DNA of 7,249 nt from Caryophanales bacterium (lineage in GTDB: Bacteria > Bacillota_I > Bacilli_A > RFN20 > CAG-826), in assembly GCA_022781015.1 (NCBI GenBank), contig JALEUF010000134.1, positions 1 through 7,249 of the forward strand, given 5' to 3'. The notes beneath the pieces are model-generated. The model saw only the letters and a program-made list of their open reading frames with translations, was not told the DNA's origin and made no database searches. A program made the translations under genes and the position numbers. Below are positions 1-6,700 of this stretch, piece by piece. How positions within the stretch are numbered: position 1 is the first letter of the stretch; each line of letters begins with the position of its first letter.

Positions 1-45
1 AAGATAAACGAAAAGATAAAGAATAAATCGGAATAGATTTCTATT

Positions 46-67
46 AATTTCAAATGATGTTGAAATT
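46..67. repeat. short perfect inverted repeat upstream of the isomerase gene
   Basis: AATTTCAA and TTGAAATT are perfect reverse complements separated by ATGATG, giving an 8-bp AT-rich stem with a 6-nt loop. No T-run follows on either strand, so it is not a standard intrinsic terminator. It could be a weak operator, a 5'-UTR hairpin, or chance in AT-rich DNA. The rest of 1-150 holds no gene: two short frames at the left edge close by position 36 and could be the last residues of an upstream gene, but this cannot be shown. I found no convincing -35/-10 pair for the downstream gene. Confidence 0.3.
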
Positions 68-150
68 TACTCAATCGACTTATCAAACATCAAAAAATAT
101 GTAAATTCGGGTTTAGAATTGCTATTGTTAGATAACCTTAGGAGAACAAC

Positions 151-729
151 ATGAAAACCATAAAGGATAAATATCTAGTAGTAGGGGCTGATTTTGCCGG
201 CTTTCCATTAAAGGAAGCCGTATGTGAACATCTTCGTAAGAAAGGATGGAAGATTGAAGACTTAGGAGTTACTAAAGATTCTGATCCAAATGACACCGAG
301 AATATGTTCCATAGAGTCGGACTTAGGGTTGGCTCTAAAATTAGTGAAGGCGAATATGAAAGAGCCTTGCTTTTCTGTGGGACTGGCATGGGGATTCATA
401 TTGCCGCCTCTAAATGCCCACATGTCCATGCTGGGGTAGTCGAAAGCGTACCTGCTGCTAGAAGGGCCATAACTGGGAATGGGGTAAATGTCTTGGCCAT
501 GGGTGCTTTTTATGTAGCACCTGCGATGGGATGCGATATTGCTGATGCCTATTTAAGCGCTTCTTTAGGAAGTGACCAGACCTGGTGGCATAATTTCTAT
601 GAATTCCATAAATTAGCAATAGATGAATTAGAAGCATTTGATTATGAAGAATATAAAAAGAATGGCTTCAAACTCAAACATCTAGGCGACTATCCGCTTA
701 AATTAGAAGATAAGCCAGAAGATAAATAA
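151..729 (+). CDS. RpiB/LacA/LacB-family sugar-phosphate isomerase
   Basis: A 192-aa cytosolic protein of the family that interconverts aldose and ketose phosphates (ribose 5-phosphate/ribulose 5-phosphate, or galactose 6-phosphate/tagatose 6-phosphate in LacAB). Seen: a Rossmann-like N-terminus with GADFAGFPLK (residues 12-21) matching the GCDHxGxxLK motif of RpiB, then FCGTGMGIHIAASK (75-88), which keeps the catalytic-base Cys (C76), Thr78 and the glycine loop, and NVLAMG (113-118). Odd: the residue after the conserved Asp14 is Phe instead of His, and the ring-opening His of E. coli RpiB (His99) aligns with Gly109, though the next Asn (N110) is kept. The C-terminus (about 143-192, with TWWHNFYEFHK) is longer than in the roughly 150-aa RpiB and lacks an obvious match to its phosphate-binding Arg pair. 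The family is clear; the substrate is not, so no symbol is given. The start is fixed by AGGAG at 140-144, 6 nt before ATG. It stands alone, closed by a terminator 15 nt after the stop. Confidence 0.93.
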   Translation: MKTIKDKYLVVGADFAGFPLKEAVCEHLRKKGWKIEDLGVTKDSDPNDTENMFHRVGLRVGSKISEGEYERALLFCGTGMGIHIAASKCPHVHAGVVESVPAARRAITGNGVNVLAMGAFYVAPAMGCDIADAYLSASLGSDQTWWHNFYEFHKLAIDELEAFDYEEYKKNGFKLKHLGDYPLKLEDKPEDK

Positions 730-744
730 GAATATAGATATATA

Positions 745-777
745 AGAGGGTGTAGGAACGACCTATATCCTTTTTTT
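745..777 (+). terminator. intrinsic terminator after the isomerase gene
   Basis: A 12-bp stem, AGAGGGTGTAGG (745-756) against CCTATATCCTTT (762-773) with three G-U pairs, a 5-nt loop AACGA, and a run of T to 777. It lies 15 nt after the stop codon, so the isomerase transcript ends here. Confidence 0.85.
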
Positions 778-806
778 GTTTATAAAGTATTCGTAATTTT
801 ATCCTG

Positions 807-835
807 TTGTAATTTCAATTCTTTTACAGTTTAAT
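807..835 (+). promoter_or_regulatory. candidate sigma-A promoter ahead of the truncated gene
   Basis: TTGTAA (807-812, 4/6 to TTGACA) and TTTAAT (830-835, 5/6 to TATAAT) are separated by exactly 17 bp. The predicted transcription start falls near 842, at the edge of the 17-bp palindrome. The region 780-838 is AT-rich and non-coding, so such matches can arise by chance. Confidence 0.4.
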
Positions 836-838
836 TAA

Positions 839-1669
839 ATTGTCAGTCTGACTGACATATTATTTGGCAAAAAAGTTACCTTACTTGGTGTCTTTAAAAA
901 CTATAGTGGAACTAAGGAAATAGTTGATGCAATTGTCATTAATTCTGAAATTGTTGCAGCGACTGCTAGCATCACTGTTACTAACCCAGCATGTGAAACT
1001 GCTTCATTAAGCAAGACCAGTGATATCTTCTTTGGCGATGAAATCGAAGTCATTGCCACACCAAATGAAGGCTATAAAGTCAAATTGGTCATTGTAACTA
1101 ATGCGAACGGAACTGCCAAGGATATAACCGCATCAATGAAATTCAATGCAACAACAGTCAATAATGTCGTTGTCGAGTTTGCTGAAAAAGGTGAAGTAGT
1201 GGCTAAAACTTATACCGTTGCCTTCAATGCTACAAATAATAAAAAATCGGTAAGCTCTTATACTTCTACATGGGAAAATGTTAGCGAAGGTGTTTCTTAC
1301 CAAGTCGCATGCATGAACAACAATAAAAACGATTGGAATTATGTAAGGGCTGGTATTAAAGGTGGCCCAAGCGTTGCCTCGATATACACGACTAAAGCTT
1401 TTGAACTTGGCATCAAGAAAACTAGCATCACACTAGATAAATATAACAGATCTCTTGTTAATTCCTTCAAATTATTAATCGCAGATAATGCGAAGTTTGA
1501 GAATGCCGAAACAATAGACTTGACTTCAAAAGGCGCTATTGGAACTATTGAAACTGTAATTGAAACTCCTAAGAAAAATTGCTTCTATAAATATGAATTT
1601 AATTTGAAAAAAGGATCTGGCAACGGTTTCGTCCAAATCTCCGCTTTAACATTCGAAGAAACTCTTTAA
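839..1669 (+). pseudogene. 5'-truncated multidomain surface/secreted protein (remnant)
   Basis: The frame is open from just after the TAA at 836-838 to the stop at 1667-1669 (276 codons), but it has no ATG, no ribosome site and no signal peptide. The only usual start, TTG at 1085, falls inside a domain and has no Shine-Dalgarno sequence. The conceptual product has: (a) to about 955, GKKVTLLGVFKNYSGTKEIV, which resembles the final strands of an OB-fold-like domain found in secreted proteins; (b) about 968-1195, a divergent InlB-type repeat (SITVTNPACETA through GDEIEVIATPNEGYKV to VVVEFAEKG); (c) 1211-1666, a beta-rich C-terminal domain with NNNKNDWNYVRAG and NCFYKYEFNLKKGSGNGFV, a type often seen at the C-terminus of secreted nucleases and other surface proteins (recalled, not searched). 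The domain order suggests an extracellular enzyme or adhesin that lost its front part. Within what remains there is no frameshift or internal stop, so the loss may be recent, or expression may depend on another start. The terminator at 1687-1716 is intact. Confidence 0.7.
841..857. promoter_or_regulatory. 17-bp palindrome, possible repressor operator
   Basis: TGTCAGT-CTG-ACTGACA: two perfect 7-bp arms around a 3-bp centre, much richer in GC than its surroundings. Its length and TGAC/GTCA content resemble operators of TetR-type dimeric repressors (known for the family, inferred here). It sits at the predicted start point of the promoter at 807-835, where a bound repressor would block transcription. 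No regulator gene is in the window. It also lies in the first open codons of the truncated gene, so it may instead mark a recombination point. Confidence 0.4.
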
Positions 1670-1686
1670 TAATCACCTCATCTATT

Positions 1687-1716
1687 AAGAACTAGGTCCT
1701 CGCGACCTAGTTTTTT
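1687..1716 (+). terminator. strong intrinsic terminator after the truncated gene
   Basis: Perfect 9-bp stem AACTAGGTC (1690-1698) / GACCTAGTT (1704-1712), loop CTCGC, then T to 1716. The 5' AAG (1687-1689) can extend the stem into the T-run. It begins 18 nt after the stop at 1669 and insulates the acetyltransferase gene. Confidence 0.92.
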
Positions 1717-1754
1717 GCTATATGGGTCGCTTATTTTCTTGTATCATAGTGTCT

Positions 1755-1758
1755 AGGA
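1755..1758 (+). promoter_or_regulatory. ribosome binding site that sets the acetyltransferase start
   Basis: AGGA lies 8 nt before the ATG at 1767. The in-frame ATG at 1722 has no such site and starts almost inside the terminator, so 1767 is preferred. Confidence 0.7.
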
Positions 1759-1766
1759 CTATAAAG

Positions 1767-2252
1767 ATGATAAGAAAAGCAAATATATCTGATCTAGATG
1801 AAATAATGTATATCTATTCTCTAGCTAGGGAATTCATGAAGAAGAATAATAACCCTAATCAGTGGGGCAATACTTATCCAAGTAGAGAATTAATTAAAGC
1901 TGATATTAATAAAGGCGTCTGTTATGTCTTATTTGAAGGAAAAGAGATATACGGGGTCTTTGTTTTGGTATTTGGAGAAGATCCAACTTACCTAAATATA
2001 TATGAAGGGAATTGGAAATCATCATCTAGTTATGCGACCATCCACCGTATTGCATCTAGCGGTAAAAGAAGTGGAGTTTTTAAAGAAGCGGTTAACTTTG
2101 CTAAAAATAAATATGATCATCTAAAAATAGATACATATATGGATAATAAGGTTATGCAACATTGTATTCTTAAAGAAGGCTTTACCTATCAAGGGATAAT
2201 TAGTCTTGAAGATGGCTCTCCTAGGCTAGCCTATGAATGGATAAACAAGTAA
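1767..2252 (+). CDS. GNAT-family N-acetyltransferase
   Basis: A 161-aa cytosolic protein, the usual length for a single GNAT domain, which moves the acetyl group of acetyl-CoA to an amine; the acceptor cannot be told. Seen: the N-terminal MIRKANISDLDEIMYIY opening of the fold, a conserved-looking NQWGNTYPS (31-39), central strands (CYVLFEGKEIYGVFVLVFG, 52-70), the acetyl-CoA-binding motif A region as HRIASSGKRSGVFKEAVNFA (93-112), and motif B as DTYMDNKVMQHCILKEGF (122-139), ending with RLAYEWINK. Motif A is atypical: the second Gly/Ala of R/Q-x-x-G-x-G/A is replaced, leaving RSGVF. I recall relatives with the same HRIAS-G-xxGVF form in Firmicutes, so this is probably a subfamily trait and not damage. 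An upstream ATG at 1722 would add 15 residues (GRLFSCIIVSRTIK) foreign to the fold; the ribosome site favours 1767. It is a single gene, insulated upstream by a terminator and followed by a long gap. Confidence 0.9.
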   Translation: MIRKANISDLDEIMYIYSLAREFMKKNNNPNQWGNTYPSRELIKADINKGVCYVLFEGKEIYGVFVLVFGEDPTYLNIYEGNWKSSSSYATIHRIASSGKRSGVFKEAVNFAKNKYDHLKIDTYMDNKVMQHCILKEGFTYQGIISLEDGSPRLAYEWINK

Positions 2253-2448
2253 TCAGGTAATATATTGCAACTAATTTATTTAGAGAGTTCCTTGGAATTG
2301 ACATTTTTAATGTTTATAGGCTAGTTTGATAAATAAGACCAATCAGCAATATTTTTAAGCATATCTTAGTTAAAAAAGTGACAAAAAATAAGTGAAAAAG
2401 TTGAATTCTTGATAATTTTCATTTAGCAAAAAAACGAAAAGAAAGGTA
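2253..2448. other. AT-rich intergenic stretch between acetyltransferase and lipoprotein operon
   Basis: No gene is visible. It contains a perfect TTGACA (2298-2303) without a good -10 at 16-18 bp, and an AT-only inverted repeat TTTTTAA/TTAAAAA (2352-2358, 2370-2376; 11-nt loop), too weak to call a terminator. No clear terminator follows the acetyltransferase gene, so some read-through into the lipoprotein genes is possible. Confidence 0.5.
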
Positions 2449-2476
2449 TTTCAATTTTTTGTTCGAGTTCTATAAT
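2449..2476 (+). promoter_or_regulatory. candidate promoter of the lipoprotein operon
   Basis: A perfect TATAAT -10 box (2471-2476) with a poor -35 (TTTCAA, 2449-2454) at 16 bp. Transcription would start near 2483, just upstream of the ribosome site at 2489. The -10 is strong and the -35 weak, which in this AT-rich setting is only moderate support. Confidence 0.4.
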
Positions 2477-2488
2477 GGCGGAATTTGT

Positions 2489-2493
2489 GAGGA
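2489..2493 (+). promoter_or_regulatory. ribosome binding site that sets the first lipoprotein start
   Basis: GAGGA, 7 nt before the ATG at 2501. Starting here puts a Lys-rich signal peptide directly at the N-terminus; an earlier TTG at 2459 would add 14 residues ahead of it, with no ribosome site. Confidence 0.8.
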
Positions 2494-2500
2494 AAATGTC

Positions 2501-3706
2501 ATGAAAAACTCAAAATTATTAATCTTAATTGCAGCATCATTGCTGCTCTCTTGCGGGAATAATTCATCTAACTCGTCTAGCAGTAGTGAATCTAGCAAGA
2601 ACCAAACTGAAACAGTCAATACAACTAAAGTTGATTCAACTATTGAAAGTAGTGAGACTACAACTGAAACAACTACAGTTTCATCTACTGAATCAAGCGA
2701 ATCTTCAACTGAAAGTAGTGAATCATCTTCTGAATCCAGTGAATCTTCAACTGAAAGTAGTTCAACTACAACCGAAGAAGTTAAATACACGGTCAATTTC
2801 GTTGGGACTGAATTTGTAAACGCTAGCCTAATTGGTACAAAAGAAGAATTCGCTAGCGGAGAAGAGGTAATATTTAGTTATTCCGTTGCCTATGGATATA
2901 AAATTACTTCATTTTCCATTAAAGATGCTTCTGGGGCAGACGTTGAATATGCAGAAACTTCTTTTGTTACATTCACCATGCCTAGTAGCAATGTAACTGT
3001 ATCTTTCTTTACAGTTGCACGTCATACATTGTCTTTAAAAAATGGGGAACACTCTTCTATTACAGTCACTGATCAAAAAGATTATTACGATGAAGGCGAT
3101 GTAGTTAATTTCACAGTTACTTTCGAAGAAGGATACGAATTAGATACCCTTAAGGTTTATAAAGTAATGGGTGAAGTTGCTATGGAAATCGAATATCAAG
3201 CTACTGAAACCAATTATTCTTTTACCTTTGCTGATATGAATATGCAGATTGTCCTTGCTGATAAGGCTAAACCAGTTTCATCTGATCCATTTACCGTAAA
3301 GACAACATACCAAAGCGACGAATGGCTTTTCCCAAATGGCGATTATAACTACTATATGTATCTAAGAGTTGTCTTTAATGGAGACATGACTTTATCCTGG
3401 TATTTAAGCTTTAATTCTGAATATTGGGGTGGAGAAGACTGGGCTTATATTCCTCCAAAAAGAGCTGCTGTAACTAAACCAAATGATATGCCTGGAGAAG
3501 AGCTTAAAGATGGACAAGAAAACCTCCCATATACTTATGACCAAGCTAATGAAAAGATAACATTCACTGCAGCAGTTAAGAGTTCTGATATTGAATGCTC
3601 TATCAAGCTAAATAAAGAAGGTAATGAAATAAAAACCATTACATTCGAAACAAAAATGGGTGATGAATATTATCAAACCGGTAATAGAACTCTAAAGAAG
3701 ATATAA
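2501..3706 (+). CDS. lipoprotein with Ser/Thr/Glu stalk, InlB-like repeats and unknown C-terminal domain
   Basis: 401 aa, predicted to be lipid-anchored on the outer face of the membrane. Residues 1-18 are a signal peptide (MKNSK, then a hydrophobic run) ending in the lipobox LLSC with Cys18 as the lipidated residue. Residues 19-93 are a low-complexity stalk made of SSES, TESS and TTTE units, likely extended and strongly acidic. Two divergent InlB-type beta repeats follow: about 94-172 (KYTVNFVGTEF... SGEEVIFSYSVAYGYKI... TMPSSNVTVSF) and about 173-253 (HTLSLKNGEHSSITV... EGDVVNFTVTFEEGYEL... NMQIVLAD). The last part, about 259-401, is rich in aromatic residues and beta-prone (WLFPNGDYNYYMYLRVVFNG, then SEYWGGEDWAYIPPKR); I do not recognise it, and a ligand-binding or carbohydrate-binding role is only a guess. 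It is the first gene of the lipoprotein cluster; the next start is 21 nt downstream. The start is chosen from the GAGGA site and the signal peptide. No sortase motif and no enzyme motif are seen. Confidence 0.88.
   Translation: MKNSKLLILIAASLLLSCGNNSSNSSSSSESSKNQTETVNTTKVDSTIESSETTTETTTVSSTESSESSTESSESSSESSESSTESSSTTTEEVKYTVNFVGTEFVNASLIGTKEEFASGEEVIFSYSVAYGYKITSFSIKDASGADVEYAETSFVTFTMPSSNVTVSFFTVARHTLSLKNGEHSSITVTDQKDYYDEGDVVNFTVTFEEGYELDTLKVYKVMGEVAMEIEYQATETNYSFTFADMNMQIVLADKAKPVSSDPFTVKTTYQSDEWLFPNGDYNYYMYLRVVFNGDMTLSWYLSFNSEYWGGEDWAYIPPKRAAVTKPNDMPGEELKDGQENLPYTYDQANEKITFTAAVKSSDIECSIKLNKEGNEIKTITFETKMGDEYYQTGNRTLKKI
2699..2761 (+). repeat. direct repeats in the stalk-coding DNA
   Basis: A 21-bp unit beginning GAATCTTCAACTGAAAG is found identically at 2699-2719 and 2741-2761, exactly 42 bp (14 codons) apart. 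The DNA between is a related SESS-coding copy. The flanking stalk DNA has the same GAA-TCN/AGT flavour. In-frame gain or loss of units would change stalk length without shifting the frame. Confidence 0.8.
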
Positions 3707-3727
3707 AAATATAAGGAATATATAAAA

Positions 3728-6700
3728 ATGAAGAAAAGATTTGCAATTCCGATGCTAGTGCTCTCTAGCACATTAATCCTAGGTGGACTTACTGCTTGCA
3801 ATGAACCATCAACTAGCGTTGCTTCTAAGCAAAACTTCACTGGGATTGGTATTCCTAGTGATGCTTTAGGCAATGATGGGGATACTTATAAAGATGAATC
3901 TAGTGGCGATCTTTATGTCAAAGAAGATGGACACTGGGTCATTAAGCAAGTAGCAAAAGCTTTATCTGGAGAAGGCGCTCCTAGCGATACTCTTGGCAAT
4001 GATGGTGATACCTATGAAGATACTCTTTCTGGTGCAACCTATAAAAAAGTAAATGGACATTGGGAATTAACTAAAAAAGGCGATACAACCTATGTAGTTA
4101 CCTTTAATCTCAATGGGGGGCATTTTGCTAACGGGGAAACTACTTTAAAAGACCAAATTGTCAGGGAAGGTAGATGGGTTAAAGAACCATCAATGACTCC
4201 AATTAAGGAGCACTGCGAATTCCTTGGCTGGTTTGCTGAAGGTAGTAACCAAGCCTGGAATTTTGTCGGCCAATCAGTATATGGAAATGTAAATCTAGTC
4301 GCTAAGTATAGGGTAAAAGACGAAGACAAGATCATAGTTACAGTCAATCCAAATAATGGAGAAGCTACTTATACTTACGAGACTTTTGTCGGGGATTATT
4401 ATTATCCATCCATCCCAACTAAGGCTGGATTTAGCTTTACTGGATGGTATATAGATGGAGAGAAATACAATGGATATGTCACTTCATCGATGGTAGGGGC
4501 TACTATTATTGCTCAGTTTGAGAAATCAAAATTCAATCTTGCTTATCAAGTCGAAGAAAATGATGAAGTTACCATTACTGGCATTCTAGATTTAAATGCC
4601 GTCTCTATTGATATTCCTAGCCAAATAAATGGCAGGAAAGTCACTAAGATTGCTAAAACTGCCTTTGCTAGCAGGATTTCTCTTGAAACAATCTACCTAC
4701 CAGCTTCTATAAAAGTTATTGAAGATGGTGCATTTAGCAATACACGTAGATTATCTGCTATAAATGTTGATTCTGCTAACTTGAACTTTGCTAGTGTTAG
4801 TGGTGTCTTATATTCAAAAGACATGAGTGTACTATATCTATATCCAACTAAGGCTGGCGAAAGCTTTGATGTACCGAGTAGCGTCAAGCGTATTGGCAAT
4901 TTTGCTTTCTATGCTACCTATGATATGGGTATTACTTCTATTAAATTCAATGAAGGGCTAGAAGAAATCGGGGATTATGCTTTTGCATATAACCAAACCT
5001 TAAATGCTTTAAGCTTACCAAAATCATTAAGGAAGATTGGTAAATCCGCCTTTATGGGTATGGCTACTTCTAGCGAAGATGATGGATCTTATGTCTCTCC
5101 TCAAGGAATTATTACTAATGCAGGTTTAAATGAAGGACTAGAAGAAATCGGGGAGATGGCTTTTGCTAATCAATATTTCAAGGAAACATTTAAACTTCCT
5201 TCTACCGTTAAAGTATTAGGCGATTATGCTTTTGCTAATTGCACTGCTATTGAAAAAGTTGTACTTCCAGATTCATTAGTTACCTTTGGAAGGAATGTAT
5301 TCGCTGGAGCTACAGGAATTGGGGAATATGCTATTTCTTCTAGTAATCCTAATTTCACAGTTTCTGATAAGATGCTATTTAGCAAGGATATGAAGAAACT
5401 AGTATCCGCCCCATCTAATCTATATGAAGATATAACTCTTCCTGAAGGAGTAGAAGAAATCGGTGACTTTGGCTTCTATATGGTTGATGAAGTCAAGAAT
5501 TATAACCTTCCATCCTCTTTAAAGAAAATAGGCGAACAAGCTTTTGCCCATACATATGAATTATCTAGCTTTACTATTCCTGATTCAGTAACCCAAATCG
5601 GGGAGAATTGCTTTGATTTGAGCGGTATATCTTCTATTACTATTGGTAAAGGATTAACTGAAATTCCAAAAGAAGCATTCATCGAGACTAAAGTAAGTGA
5701 AGTAACTATTCCAGGGAATGTCAAAAAGATTGGAAACGGTGCATTCTATCTATGTTCTTCCTTAACTAAATTGACACTAGAAAATGGAGTTAATGAGATT
5801 GGCATTAGCTCATTTGGAGCTGGCCCAAAGCTTACTTCTTTGGATATGCCAGATTCATTAACCAAGATTGGCGATAGCGCTTTCTCTGGAAATAAGATTA
5901 CTACCCTAAGCATCAAGAAAGGATTAACTTCAATTGGAGCGAATGCCTTCTATAATCAAAATAGTGGCACTTCACTTGATTATCTAATTGTTGATGCTGC
6001 TTCTAATTCATTTAAGGCTGATAGCAATATCCTTTATAGCAAAGATGGCAAGAATGTCATTTTGGCTACTAATAAAGCTGGAAGCGAATCTAGCGGAACC
6101 TATACGGTTAACCTATTAGAAGGGGTAGAAAATATCGGTGATTTTGCCTTTGCTTACTGCAAGAATATATCTACATTCAATTTCCCATCTTCCTTAATTT
6201 CAATTGGAAACGGGGCATTTATGAATACTAAATTCAAGAATGCTACCTTGCCTTCTAAATTAACTAGTATTGGGGATGGTGCTTTCTATATGTCTAGTGT
6301 TAATAATATTACCTTTAATGAAGGGTTATTATCTATTGGGGAAAGCTCTTTTGCCTTTGGTGATTTAGTTAATGTCACTCTTCCATCTTCATTAAAGAGC
6401 ATCGGAAAGACTGCCTTTGCTAAAAATATCTCATTAACCTCATTGACATTAGGGAATAAACTAGAATCTATCGGTGATTTTGCCTTTGTTGACACTAAGA
6501 TTAGTTCAGTTATAAATATTCCTGCAACTTGCGTTAATATCGGTGATGGTGCATTTGCTTCTAATGTATCTACATATGGACAATCTATTGACGATATAAT
6601 CGTTAGCGAAGATAATCCAAAATATGCTTCTCTCGATGGCTTCCTTCTTTCTAAGAATAAAGAAGTCTTGTATAGCTATGCCGCAGGAATTGCTGGGGAT

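Noticed and set aside
46..67. Terminator of an upstream gene
   Set aside because: The AATTTCAA/TTGAAATT stem has no GC base and no T-run after it on either strand; kept only as an inverted repeat.
138..389. 83-codon minus-strand frame across the isomerase start
   Set aside because: It fully overlaps a well-supported gene, and its translation shows no domain.
1085..1669. A complete 194-aa gene starting at TTG 1085
   Set aside because: The same frame is open and domain-like back to 839, 1085 falls inside an InlB-like repeat, and there is no ribosome site before it. A 5'-truncated remnant explains the region better.
1722..1766. Earlier ATG for the acetyltransferase
   Set aside because: It lies 6 nt after the terminator T-run, has no Shine-Dalgarno sequence, and adds residues foreign to the fold. 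AGGA before 1767 decides the start.
2298..2327. Promoter with a perfect TTGACA at 2298
   Set aside because: No acceptable -10 is found at 16-18 bp (best is TAGTTT, 3/6). TATAAT at 2471 is closer to the gene and a better match.
2459..2500. Earlier TTG start for the first lipoprotein
   Set aside because: It would put 14 residues ahead of a normal lipoprotein signal peptide. GAGGA at 2489-2493 fits the ATG at 2501.
2699..2761. CRISPR-like array
   Set aside because: The repeats are in frame inside a coding stalk, only two are identical, and the DNA between is a related copy, not a unique spacer.
2470..2819. Open frames overlapping the stalk on both strands (- 2470-2796 and + 2529-2819)
   Set aside because: They are by-products of the repetitive SESS/TESS-coding DNA, with low-complexity translations and no ribosome sites.
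4090..6495. Several 68-85-codon open frames on the minus strand within the LRR gene
   Set aside because: They mirror the regular repeat codons of the sense gene, have no initiation signals and resemble no protein.
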